DNA of 64,000 nt from Methanopyri archaeon (GTDB lineage: Archaea > JAADCQ01 > Methanopyri > Methanopyrales > Methanopyraceae). The first letter of the stretch is position 1, and each line of letters opens with the position of its first letter. The position numbers were made by a program, and so were the translations under genes. A model generated the notes under the pieces. The model did not search any database and was not told the origin of the DNA. It saw nothing but the letters and a program-made list of their open reading frames with translations. Of this stretch, positions 1 through 8,056 are shown in pieces. The stretch covers positions 30,256 to 94,255 of the forward strand of contig JAADCQ010000016.1 in the NCBI GenBank assembly GCA_013154335.1, read 5' to 3'.

Positions 1-2
1 CC

Positions 3-185
3 CACTACGGCCTGATATGGAGCGTGATATGGCTCGGAGTGACCGCGGGGGTGATCTCCGCGGCCGCGGGGCTCAGACCGATAATCCTCCCTCCGGGCCT
101 AAGGGAACTCATCGACGTGACCTTCGGGGTTATCCTCAAGACGATCCTATCGAAAGGGACCCTCCCAGGGGTAGGATGGCCGTGA
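3..185 (+). CDS. C-terminal end of a probable membrane protein (5' end outside window)
   Basis: The frame is open from the first bases and ends in TGA at 183-185, giving about 60 residues. It has one clearly hydrophobic stretch (LIWSVIWLGVTAGVISAAAG) followed by a second hydrophobic part (LIDVTFGVILKTIL) and a Gly-Pro-rich end. This looks like the last one or two membrane segments of an integral membrane protein, but the family cannot be named from the tail. Its stop overlaps the first codons of thiC, so the two are probably co-transcribed. Confidence 0.5.
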   Translation, partial: HYGLIWSVIWLGVTAGVISAAAGLRPIILPPGLRELIDVTFGVILKTILSKGTLPGVGWP

Positions 186-1474
186 CCTTGATGGAAGAAT
201 GCAGGAGCGGCGACGTACCCGAGATCGTGAGAAAGGCGGCGGAATCCGAGGGTATAGAACCCGAGAAACTAGCCCGCCTGGTGGCCGAGGGAAAGGCCGT
301 CATCCCGGCCCACGTCGACCGTAGAGACGCGATAAACCCCGCCCCGATAGGCGAGGGTCTCCGCGTCAAGGTGAACGCCAACGTGGGATCCTCCCCGGCC
401 CTGGCCGATCCCGACCTCGAGGTGAAGAAGGCTGAAGCCGCCGTCGAGTACGGAGCGGACACCGTCATGGACCTCAGCACCGGGGGAGACCTCAGGGAAA
501 TAAGGAAGGCCATACTCGAAGCCGTCGACGTCCCCGTAGGCACCGTACCGATCTACGAGGCGGCCGTCGAAGCCAGACGGTCCGGAAAAGCCGTCGTCGA
601 CATGGACGAGGACGACATGTTGAAAGCCATCGAGCGGCACGCGGAGGACGGAGTCGACTTCATGACCATCCACGCCGCCCTGACCAGGGAAGCCCTCGAA
701 GACCTCCTCCGGTACCCCAGACGCCTGGGCGTCGTCTCCAGAGGAGGCGCCATCATCGCCGCCTGGATGATACACCACGACGCGGAAAACCCCCTCTACG
801 AGAACTACGACTACATCCTCGAGGTACTGAAGGAGCACGACGTCACGGTATCAATAGGGGACGGGATGAGACCCGGGTCGGTGTTGGACGCCAACGATCC
901 GGCCCAACACAGGGAGATGATAATCCAGTCCGAACTCGTCCACAGGTCCCGAGAGGCCGGCGTCCAATCCATGGTCGAAGGGCCCGGTCACGTCCCGCTC
1001 CACGAGATCCCCGCCGTCGTCAAACTCCAGAAGAAAATCTGCGACGGGGCACCGTTCTACGTCCTGGGGCCCATCCCCACCGACGTGGCGCCCGGGTACG
1101 ACCACATAACGGCGGCCATCGGAGGCGCCATAGCCGCGTACCACGGCGCCGATTTCCTATGTTACGTGACCCCCGCCGAACACCTGGCCCTACCCGACGT
1201 CGAGGACGTCGTGGAGGGCGTCATAGCGGCCAGGATAGCCGCCCACGCCGCCGAAACGGCGAGGGGGCACCCCGAGGCGCTGAGGGAGAACGAGCGGATG
1301 GCGGAAGCCAGGTGGAACCTCGACTGGGAGACGCAGTTCGAGACCGCCCTCGACGGCGAGAAAGCGAGGAAGTACAGGGAAGAGAGACCCCCCGAGGACG
1401 AGGAAGAATGTTCCATGTGTGACGAGTTCTGCGCCATAGCCATCCTCCGCAGGTACCTGGAGGAGGGCAAATGA
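176..1474 (+). CDS. thiC: Phosphomethylpyrimidine synthase ThiC
   Basis: Converts aminoimidazole ribotide to the hydroxymethylpyrimidine phosphate of thiamine by radical SAM chemistry. The 432-residue product has the family landmarks: an early NPAPIGEGLRVKVNANVG block, DTVMDLSTGGD, GTVPIYEA, SRGG, EGPGHVP and PTDVAPGYDHI. The C-terminal iron-sulphur motif reads CSMCDEFC, i.e. C-x2-C-x3-C. The reading frame is open further upstream, but family similarity begins at ATG 176, which overlaps the previous stop, so I start there. The stop overlaps the ATG of the next gene (ATGA), suggesting translational coupling. Confidence 0.93.
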   Translation: MAVTLMEECRSGDVPEIVRKAAESEGIEPEKLARLVAEGKAVIPAHVDRRDAINPAPIGEGLRVKVNANVGSSPALADPDLEVKKAEAAVEYGADTVMDLSTGGDLREIRKAILEAVDVPVGTVPIYEAAVEARRSGKAVVDMDEDDMLKAIERHAEDGVDFMTIHAALTREALEDLLRYPRRLGVVSRGGAIIAAWMIHHDAENPLYENYDYILEVLKEHDVTVSIGDGMRPGSVLDANDPAQHREMIIQSELVHRSREAGVQSMVEGPGHVPLHEIPAVVKLQKKICDGAPFYVLGPIPTDVAPGYDHITAAIGGAIAAYHGADFLCYVTPAEHLALPDVEDVVEGVIAARIAAHAAETARGHPEALRENERMAEARWNLDWETQFETALDGEKARKYREERPPEDEEECSMCDEFCAIAILRRYLEEGK

Positions 1475-2538
1475 AACCGGAGCCGACCTTCGTGCCGGAA
1501 GCCCTCCGGATGACGTTCACCAGGACTATGGCGGCACCCAGGCCCGAAGAGCCCGAAAGGGCCCTCCGCCTACTCACGGCCTTCTACGACGGCGACACCG
1601 TGTACGTCGAAGAGAAACTCGACGGTACCAACGTCAGACTCCACGTGTCGCCGGAAGGCACCCTGGCCCACACGAGGGGATGGGTCGACGTCGACGCCTA
1701 CCTGAAGGACCTAGGCGTGGAGCCACCCTGGGCGGACGCCCCCGACGAGTACGACGGTCTTACGGTCTTCGAGGGCGAACTGCTGCCCTACGACGTGTTC
1801 TCGCAGGACTCCCCGAGGCTCCACGAGCTGGCCGGTGCCCTCGAGGCCGAGGTCCTCTTCGACGGGCGACCCTCCGACACCACGGCTGAGGCCGTGTACC
1901 TGGAGGGCAAACGGTACGAGTGCAGACCGGAACCCCTGTTCTCCAAGGCCTGCGAACTGGACCCGGACCACGAACTGATCCAAAGGTTCATCGAGGAAAA
2001 CGAGCGGAAACCCGAATTCCCTCACGCCCTGAGGGAGGGACGCGTCCGGGTTAGGTACCACGCGTACGAGGTGGATCTACTGGAGGGAGAACCCTTCGTC
2101 CGCAGGCCCAGGCCCGAACATCACCGCGAATGCAGGAGACTCTTCGATCCCGTACCGTACCGTGCCATCGACGCCTACGACGCCGAGACGCTCGAAAGGG
2201 AACTGAACAGGTGCGAGAGGGAGTTGAAAGAGGGGTTATGCCTCAAGCCCGAAGTCGAGGATACGGAACACCCGCACTCGGTGAAGGTCAGGTGCGAGTG
2301 GTTCCTGAGGAGGGAGTTCGAGGGGAGGTTACCCCGGACGGGCGCCCCCAAGGTGGTGGGTAGACTGACCGTCCAGATGCATCAAACGGTGCTCCTCCAC
2401 GAGAACATCCGCGATCTCGCCGGAAAGGACCCCTTGAGGGTGGGTAGGGTTCCTAGGAGGGTCAGAGAGAGGGTGGAGAGAGCTCTCAACCTTCAGCGCG
2501 CCTTCTTGGAACGGGGATTGGACACGGAATCACTGTGA
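1471..2538 (+). CDS. RNA-ligase-like nucleotidyltransferase
   Basis: A 355-residue protein with the signature of the ATP-dependent ligase superfamily. A motif I lysine sits in EEKLDGTNVRL (about residue 49, the expected AMP-attachment site), followed by motif IV-like FEGELLPYDVF and a late KEGLCLKPE...HSVKVRC block resembling motif V. Length and the EKLDGTN form fit RNA ligases of the Rnl2-like or archaeal type better than replicative DNA ligase. It starts by ATGA overlap with thiC and its 3' end overlaps the convergent secreted-protein gene by 53 bp. Substrate unknown; no fused kinase or phosphatase domain is visible. Confidence 0.6.
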   Translation: MKPEPTFVPEALRMTFTRTMAAPRPEEPERALRLLTAFYDGDTVYVEEKLDGTNVRLHVSPEGTLAHTRGWVDVDAYLKDLGVEPPWADAPDEYDGLTVFEGELLPYDVFSQDSPRLHELAGALEAEVLFDGRPSDTTAEAVYLEGKRYECRPEPLFSKACELDPDHELIQRFIEENERKPEFPHALREGRVRVRYHAYEVDLLEGEPFVRRPRPEHHRECRRLFDPVPYRAIDAYDAETLERELNRCERELKEGLCLKPEVEDTEHPHSVKVRCEWFLRREFEGRLPRTGAPKVVGRLTVQMHQTVLLHENIRDLAGKDPLRVGRVPRRVRERVERALNLQRAFLERGLDTESL

Positions 2539-5290
2539 AGGTCGACGTCTCACCCGTCGTGCCCGTCGTCGTGGACGTCGTGGTCGGTGTCGTGGTTGGC
2601 GGTTGTATCGACGTGGCCGACGTTCCGGTCGACGTTGGCGACGGTGAGGGTACCGGGTAGGAGTAAGAGGATGGAGAGACCCCCGTTCCCGTGGTCGTGG
2701 ACGTCACCTCCGAGGTCGCTTCGACCACCAGGTTGGATAATTCCGCCGTGAACGACACCGGGAACACCTGCAGTACGGGTGTCTGCCATATCGCCGGTAA
2801 CACCGTGTTGAGCGCGAGCGCCGGATCGAAGTCGACGTAGGGTGGGCTCGCGTTCCAATCACCCAACACCGTCTGGATGAGGGTAGACGGGTATCCGAAG
2901 CCCGACGGTCCGACGAATATGTCGAAGGTCCACTGAGAGTTGAGGACCCCGACGAGGGTCTTCAGGGCGTTGAGGTCCTTCGCCGATAGCGGTTTGAGTA
3001 ACGACGCCAGGGTATCCAGGAACGTGAACTGGAACCCGGTTCCGCTCGCCACGATGGGTGACGACGGCGTCCCGTTCTCCGACACGAAAGTGCTCAACCA
3101 CTCGGATACCCTCGTGAACACGTCCCCGGACGTTGGAAGGGCCGGGAACTTGACGGTGAGTTCGGTCGCGGTCTCGAACGCCGTCTTGCCCGTCGCCATG
3201 GCCGCCGCGTAGTTCGTGGGAGCCGTCGCCGACATGTAAACCAGGTAATCCGTGCCCGGCGTCCAATCCATCACCCTGACTCCCGGCACGGTGGATATGG
3301 TGACGTCGACCTCGGACGAGAGGGAACCAAGGTCCACGCTGGAGGGATGCGACGTTTCCTCCACCACGCACACCGGTTTCAGGGGAACGACGCATTCGTC
3401 GGAGGAGAGTTGGGAGGCGAAAGATAGGGTACCGGGAGCCGATGACCCGTACATGTACTGCAACTGGCCTACCAGAGGCATAACGGTCATCTCGCACAGG
3501 TCCCATCCGTTGCTAGTACTGTTCGCGAAGTTAATCATCAACAGCTGTACTTCTTTACCACCTATATCCACATACGTTGTTATTCCTATCTGACTTACTT
3601 GATCTTTATTATTGCCCTTGTTATCCTCGTAATATTGAGTTATATCGAATTCAAATATTGGATCAAAGGTATTTTCAATCACTACGTCGCTAAATACATA
3701 CTCATCAGCATTGCTATCGTATGTCTCCTTGGAATTAAAGTTTATAAACGTCCTGATGCTGAAGTAATCGTTATTGTAAAACGTGTAAATAGCGGCCAGC
3801 CCTCCAATTGGCACATATCTATTATTCTCATACCATTCGACTCCAGGGAACGGGATAGCCAGTATATCATATCCGAAGTTGGTAGTAGTGTTCATCTCCA
3901 AGAACTTATCGAGTGAGTAATATGGCTTAACATCTGATGATAGCAGTATTAAGAATTTCATGGTGCTAGCATTGGCGTTGTATACTACATTGACTGATGA
4001 TATATCGTCAAATCCTTCAACAGTCGCTGTTACCTGTGACGTGGATGAGGATGACCACTTTCCATATGCTCTAAAGTACACCAATATGGGAACGTCGTAA
4101 GTCTGGTTATTCGAGTAAAACGGGAGTACTGTTATTGATCCGTCCTGTAAAGATACTATAACATACCTTGCAAATACCACGTACATCGGAGGAGGAGAAG
4201 TTGTATTAGAGGTGCTGGATGTGAAGAAATTATCTTGAAACGTATTGTAACCGGGCGAGTTCAGTAAATGAACTTCTAGCCATGCTACTAAACAGTATGC
4301 TTCGGTACCGTCGGATGATAAATACGATGCGAACGATATGGAGGAAGCATCCGATGGACAGTGTGGGGATGCCCATAATAGTGCGGTATACAGTATTTCT
4401 AAGCCACCACTGGTAACTTTTAATGTCTTGAACCAAACGCCATATGTTCCCTTATGGTAACCTATAAACGATATCGCTACCAAGGGAGACTTGAGGATTC
4501 TCAAGTCGAAGTCTTGTATACCACTATCTTCTTCTATCCAGCCTGACACGGAATTTGATACGACAGGGACGCCCGAATACGGGTACTCAACATTCACTAC
4601 TGTCCATCCGATTTTCCCGTTGACATTGTACATAACGAGGTAGGTATTGTCAATACCGGAGGAAGACTCTGATGAACTTATTAGAACAACTTTTATCTTG
4701 CTGGCCGATCCGCCTACCGGGATCTGTAGTGATCCCGTACTTTGAACAGCGGATTGATAGTAAACGGGGTATGGGTATCCCGTTCCAACTAGGATCCTTT
4801 CGGTTATGGGAGTTATGTAGATATAATTATCGGATGAGTAAGACACTAGTATAGGGATTTCCTCCGCCTGCGTTCCGCTTAATGATGATTGCATGATCAC
4901 CGGGTTTGAAGCTGCAACACCTATTGCTGAAACGCTTTCTTCCACGGATATAAAGCCAGCTGGGATCTTAACTTCGTCGTATCTAACAAGATACACCGAT
5001 ATTCCCTTAGCTGTTTCACTAGAAGTATACGTCGCTACCACTTCGCCTAGGTTATTCACAGGATAGGCCGAGTACACGGCAACATACTTGGTGTGATCTT
5101 GACATGTAGTCGAATTCACTGTGATGTTCTCGGCTATGGTGACCTCGGAATGAATCCAGGGGGCTAGGTTGGGCCACATCTGATTATATCTACTCTCCAG
5201 CACCTGCTGGAGCGGAGACGAGCACGAGGAGGCCACCGGGATGACGCAGAGCGAGAGCATCACCAGGAGAAGGAGGGGAGCGCCCTTCAA
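2486..5290 (-). CDS. Large secreted surface protein with Thr/Ser-rich C-terminus
   Basis: 934 residues from a TTG start preceded by AGGGGGAAG. Residues 1-22 form a signal peptide (KGAPLLLLVMLSLCVIPVASS). The body is beta-rich, with many Tyr, Ser and Thr and several N-x-S/T sequons. About the last 70 residues are a low-complexity Thr/Ser/Pro stalk (TTTPTTTSTTTGTTGETST) ending in a basic tail, with no obvious C-terminal membrane helix. I do not recognise a catalytic family; a cell-surface role is inferred. The middle of the gene (about 3,500-5,150) is much richer in A+T than both ends, as if this portion had a separate origin. Confidence 0.6.
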   Translation of the reverse strand: MKGAPLLLLVMLSLCVIPVASSCSSPLQQVLESRYNQMWPNLAPWIHSEVTIAENITVNSTTCQDHTKYVAVYSAYPVNNLGEVVATYTSSETAKGISVYLVRYDEVKIPAGFISVEESVSAIGVAASNPVIMQSSLSGTQAEEIPILVSYSSDNYIYITPITERILVGTGYPYPVYYQSAVQSTGSLQIPVGGSASKIKVVLISSSESSSGIDNTYLVMYNVNGKIGWTVVNVEYPYSGVPVVSNSVSGWIEEDSGIQDFDLRILKSPLVAISFIGYHKGTYGVWFKTLKVTSGGLEILYTALLWASPHCPSDASSISFASYLSSDGTEAYCLVAWLEVHLLNSPGYNTFQDNFFTSSTSNTTSPPPMYVVFARYVIVSLQDGSITVLPFYSNNQTYDVPILVYFRAYGKWSSSSTSQVTATVEGFDDISSVNVVYNANASTMKFLILLSSDVKPYYSLDKFLEMNTTTNFGYDILAIPFPGVEWYENNRYVPIGGLAAIYTFYNNDYFSIRTFINFNSKETYDSNADEYVFSDVVIENTFDPIFEFDITQYYEDNKGNNKDQVSQIGITTYVDIGGKEVQLLMINFANSTSNGWDLCEMTVMPLVGQLQYMYGSSAPGTLSFASQLSSDECVVPLKPVCVVEETSHPSSVDLGSLSSEVDVTISTVPGVRVMDWTPGTDYLVYMSATAPTNYAAAMATGKTAFETATELTVKFPALPTSGDVFTRVSEWLSTFVSENGTPSSPIVASGTGFQFTFLDTLASLLKPLSAKDLNALKTLVGVLNSQWTFDIFVGPSGFGYPSTLIQTVLGDWNASPPYVDFDPALALNTVLPAIWQTPVLQVFPVSFTAELSNLVVEATSEVTSTTTGTGVSPSSYSYPVPSPSPTSTGTSATSIQPPTTTPTTTSTTTGTTGETSTFTVIPCPIPVPRRRAEG

Positions 5291-5322
5291 CGGCCACTTC
5301 CCCCTACCGCTTCGTCGTTAGC

Positions 5323-5334
5323 CTGCTTAAAAAC
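5323..5334. promoter_or_regulatory. TATA-like box between divergent genes
   Basis: The AT-rich stretch CTGCTTAAAAAC stands out in GC-rich DNA between the minus-strand secreted protein (start 5290) and asnB (start 5355). Spacing suits transcription of the minus-strand gene; for asnB it would give a very short leader. Assigned by position and composition only. Confidence 0.4.
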
Positions 5335-5354
5335 GTGATCGGGGAGGCCGTCCC

Positions 5355-6914
5355 TTGTGCGGGATAGCGTTCTCCGCCGCGGGTAGATCGGAGGTCGAGG
5401 CGATGTTGGACGTCATGCGTCACCGGGGGCCGGACGGTCGAGGTGTGACCGTGTTGTCGGACGGCGGGTTCACGGGGGATGGGGAGGGCCCCTCCCTGGG
5501 TCACGTCAGGTTGTGGGTGAGGGGCGACCCGGATGCGGAGCAGCCGATAGTCGGGGATGGCAGGGCGGTCGCCGTCAACGGTGAGGTGTACAACTACAGG
5601 GAGATAGTCGGGGAGGACGTCCCCTCCGACTCGTGGGCGGTTTTCGAGTCCGTGAGGGACGTGTCGACGGCGAAGGGAGCACTCAGGGTGCTGATGGGTG
5701 AGTACTCCTTCGTGACCGTGTTCGAGGACGGGACCGTGGTGGCGGGTAGGGATCCCGTGGGTGTCAGGCCCCTTTATTACTCGATGGAAGGCGGCGTCCT
5801 CCGGATAGCTTCGGAGAAGAAGGCCCTGTGGCGTGTCGGGGCGAGGGAGGTCAGGAGGTTACCTCCCGGTTCCGTCCTCGTGGCCGGGGACGAGGGCGTG
5901 GATGTGACCGGTGTGGTCAGGATTCCCAGGCCCGAGCCCGGGTCCCACGGCGTGGAGGAGCTGGAGGACGCGTTGAGGGATGCGGTCGCCAGGCGTGTCG
6001 AGGAGACGGAAAGGGTGGGCGTGGTCCTGTCGGGGGGCGTCGATTCCACCACAGTCACCGTTCTGGCGTCGGAGTACGTGGACGTGCAGGCTTACTCCGC
6101 CGGGTTCCCGGGGTCCGAGGACGTGGATTTCGCGGAGAGGGTCGCGCGTGAGATCGGTGTGGAGTTCGAGGCCGTGGACCTGTCGGAGGATTTTCCGAGG
6201 TTCGTGGTGGCCACGGTGTACGCCGTCGAGTCGTGCAATCCGATGAAGGTGGAGGTGGGTATCCCCGTGCTCGCGTGCGCCGAGGCGATGGGGAGGGACG
6301 GTTTGAAAGTCATGTTGTCTGGTCAGGGCGCCGATGAGCTGTTGGGTGGGTACCATCGGTACACGAGGCTCTACGACGATCCGGTGGCCCTGATGTTCGA
6401 GCTCTGGAGGGACGTGGCGTCTATCCACGAGGTGAACCTTGAGAGGGACGATAAGGCCGGGATGTTCGGTGGATCGGTGGAGCTTAGGGTACCGTTCCTG
6501 GACATGGACGTCGTGAGGGTGGGGATGGGGATACATCCGTACGATAACCTCGCTTCGGCCGATGACAGGTTGAGGAAGAGGGCCCTCAGGAAGGTGGCCG
6601 AGAGGGTGGGTGTCCCGAGGTTCGTGGTGGAACGGCGCAAGGTCGCCACCCAGTACGGGTCCATGACGTCGAAGGAGTTGGACAGGTTGGCCAGGTCCGT
6701 GGGCGTGAAGAAGGGCGTCGCGAGGGAGCTCGGGTACCGGAGTCACAAGGAGCTCTTCCTCAGGTTGGTGGGCAAGCGTTTGGGGTTCCCTTGGGAGGCC
6801 CCGGATCCCGAGGAAGTTGAACGGGTGGCATCTAAAATGGGGATGGAGGCGTCCCTGGTCGAGTTCCTGGAGGAGTACGTGGATCCGTTCGCTAGAGAGG
6901 TAGCCGGTCGGTGA
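5355..6914 (+). CDS. asnB: Asparagine synthase (glutamine-hydrolysing), AsnB type
   Basis: 519 residues from a TTG start, with GGGGAGG seven bases upstream. After removal of the first residue Cys is N-terminal (CGIAFSAAG), the nucleophile of class II glutaminase domains. RHRGPDGRG and VNGEVYNY are further glutaminase motifs. The synthetase half has the PP-loop LSGGVDSTT (about residue 230) and SGQGADELLGGYHRY, ending with ELRVPFLD. It should transfer glutamine amide nitrogen to an activated carboxylate, normally aspartate. Related amidotransferases act in other pathways, so the exact substrate is inferred. The 3' end overlaps hjc on the other strand by 23 bp. Confidence 0.85.
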   Translation: MCGIAFSAAGRSEVEAMLDVMRHRGPDGRGVTVLSDGGFTGDGEGPSLGHVRLWVRGDPDAEQPIVGDGRAVAVNGEVYNYREIVGEDVPSDSWAVFESVRDVSTAKGALRVLMGEYSFVTVFEDGTVVAGRDPVGVRPLYYSMEGGVLRIASEKKALWRVGAREVRRLPPGSVLVAGDEGVDVTGVVRIPRPEPGSHGVEELEDALRDAVARRVEETERVGVVLSGGVDSTTVTVLASEYVDVQAYSAGFPGSEDVDFAERVAREIGVEFEAVDLSEDFPRFVVATVYAVESCNPMKVEVGIPVLACAEAMGRDGLKVMLSGQGADELLGGYHRYTRLYDDPVALMFELWRDVASIHEVNLERDDKAGMFGGSVELRVPFLDMDVVRVGMGIHPYDNLASADDRLRKRALRKVAERVGVPRFVVERRKVATQYGSMTSKELDRLARSVGVKKGVARELGYRSHKELFLRLVGKRLGFPWEAPDPEEVERVASKMGMEASLVEFLEEYVDPFAREVAGR

Positions 6915-7302
6915 GTAGAGCTTCCAGGCTCAGTCCCTTTCTGACGGCGGATTCCAGGGTTATTTTGCGTGAGGACGTCGTCTCTTCGGTGTCTTCGGGC
7001 CGGACGAGTACGACGTTGAGGGGGTGTCGGGGTAGTCTCCTGTGTGCGGGTCGCCAGGCGATGAAGGGTGTTGCGTCGAACGTCTTGGCGAATTCCTCGA
7101 GTTTCGTCACGTCTTCCTTGGGCACGTAGAGCACGTCGGATCGTCGGACCTTGCATTCCATCACCACGTGTCCTTCCGAGGGTGTGTAGGCGACGACGTC
7201 GACGGGACCGGATCCCGCGGCTCTTAGGGCGCCGTACCCTCTGTCCCTCAGGTAGTTCACTATGTCCCTCTCCAGCCTGGCTCCCTTCTCGTACCTGGTC
7301 AC
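6892..7302 (-). CDS. hjc: Archaeal Holliday junction resolvase Hjc
   Basis: 136 residues from GTG 7302, whose GTGA overlaps the stop of tmk. The nuclease fold is shown by KGARLERDIVNYL (Glu in helix 1), the GSGPVDVVAY strand with its Asp, and VVMECKVRR, the E-x-K catalytic signature. These match Hjc, which resolves four-way DNA junctions in recombination and fork repair. A longer frame exists upstream, but it would lie inside tmk and has no similarity to the family. Typical Hjc length is 120-140 residues, which supports the GTG start. Confidence 0.85.
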   Translation of the reverse strand: MTRYEKGARLERDIVNYLRDRGYGALRAAGSGPVDVVAYTPSEGHVVMECKVRRSDVLYVPKEDVTKLEEFAKTFDATPFIAWRPAHRRLPRHPLNVVLVRPEDTEETTSSRKITLESAVRKGLSLEALLTDRLPL

Positions 7303-7868
7303 GGGACCTCTACCCCTTTGAGCGGGTCGTCGATCCTTTTTCGAATGTAGGAGACGATGACGTTGGCGATGTCCTCCACGTCCTTTCCCTCGGCTTTCAG
7401 CCACTTCACTTCCACGGAGTACCTGGTCTCGACGGCGTCTGCCGCCTTCCTGTACATCCTTCTGACCTTCTTCAGGAACTCCCTGTCGAATTCCTCGTCC
7501 TCCACCATCGGTTCCCTGTCGATGATGAAGATGACGTCGGGTTTGGGGACGGGGCGTTGGAGTTCGACGAGCCAGTCGAAGTCGGCGCCGAGCGTTGATT
7601 GGTAGGCTATGGTGCTTAGTAGGGTTCTGTCCGATATCACGAGGTCGTGTTCTTTCAGGTTCAGCTCGGTGTGGAGTAGCATTCTGTCGAGGGTGAAGGC
7701 CAGGGCTTGGGCGTACGGGTCCTCGAGTTCGAGGGCGCGTTTTCCTATCTCGGTGTACGGTTCCGCGACGGTTGCGACGTCGTACCCCATCATCTCGAGT
7801 ATCTCCGCCGCGGTGTGTACGACGGACGTTTTCCCTACCCCGTCGACCCCGTCGATGCCTACGTACAA
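7299..7868 (-). CDS. tmk: Thymidylate kinase
   Basis: Phosphorylates dTMP to dTDP. The P-loop is GIDGVDGVGKTS at the extreme N-terminus; the DR-x-S-x-AYQ motif appears as SDRTLLSTIAYQ, and a lid-like Lys/Arg-rich segment follows later. I choose TTG 7868 (MYVGIDG..., 189 residues): GAGGGC lies just upstream, and longer starts would run through the tRNA gene and its TATA box. It overlaps hjc by 4 bp, so the two form a DNA-metabolism pair. Confidence 0.82.
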   Translation of the reverse strand: MYVGIDGVDGVGKTSVVHTAAEILEMMGYDVATVAEPYTEIGKRALELEDPYAQALAFTLDRMLLHTELNLKEHDLVISDRTLLSTIAYQSTLGADFDWLVELQRPVPKPDVIFIIDREPMVEDEEFDREFLKKVRRMYRKAADAVETRYSVEVKWLKAEGKDVEDIANVIVSYIRKRIDDPLKGVEVP

Positions 7869-7888
7869 GTTCGTGCCCTCGGGAAATG

Positions 7889-7897
7889 TTAATATAT
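7889..7897 (+). promoter_or_regulatory. TATA box of tRNA-iMet
   Basis: TTAATATAT lies 31-39 bases before the first tRNA base, the expected place for an archaeal TATA box serving a tRNA with a short leader. Confidence 0.6.
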
Positions 7898-7927
7898 CTC
7901 GATATTGAACCTGCGGTCGTGGAGGGC

Positions 7928-8006
7928 AGCGGGGCGGGGTAGCCAGGTCCATCCCGCCGGGCTCATAACCCGGAGGTCCCGGGTTCAAATCCCGGCCCCG
8001 CTACCA
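7928..8006 (+). tRNA. Initiator tRNA-Met (CAT), C at position 8, CCA encoded
   Basis: Acceptor AGCGGGG (7928-7934) pairs with CCCCGCT (7996-8002), then A73 and an encoded CCA (8004-8006). The anticodon arm is CCGGG-CTCATAA-CCCGG with CAT at 7964-7966; the T arm is CCGGG-TTCAAAT-CCCGG. The A1-T72 pair and the run of G-C pairs next to the anticodon loop mark it as an initiator. Position 8, normally T, is C (7935). In Methanopyrus kandleri most tRNA genes have C8 and the RNA is edited to U8 by a dedicated cytidine deaminase. The D arm starts GGGT with D loop A14 G15 ... G18 G19. Confidence 0.95.
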
Positions 8007-8015
8007 AGTCCCGGA

Positions 8016-8038
8016 ATCGTTATGAACTTCATAACGAT
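8016..8038. repeat. 23-bp palindrome, copy 1 (after tRNA-iMet)
   Basis: Arms ATCGTTATGA and TCATAACGAT are perfect reverse complements around the centre ACT. The element begins nine bases after the encoded CCA of the tRNA. Flanking CCCGGA and TACGGG could extend the stem. It matches copies at 40896 and 52665 in length and arm sequence. Confidence 0.85.
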
Positions 8039-8056
8039 ACGGGGTGGGGAGGGAGG

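Noticed and set aside
1..175. Thiamine (TPP) riboswitch before thiC
   Set aside because: The region is coding for another protein's C-terminus and shows no TPP aptamer sequence such as CTGAGA.
2540..2700. Simple-sequence repeat region
   Set aside because: The GTC/GGT-rich DNA is explained by the Thr/Ser/Pro stalk of the secreted protein.
7869..7988. Longer N-terminus for thymidylate kinase
   Set aside because: The extra 40 codons run through the tRNA-iMet gene and its TATA box and do not resemble the kinase family.
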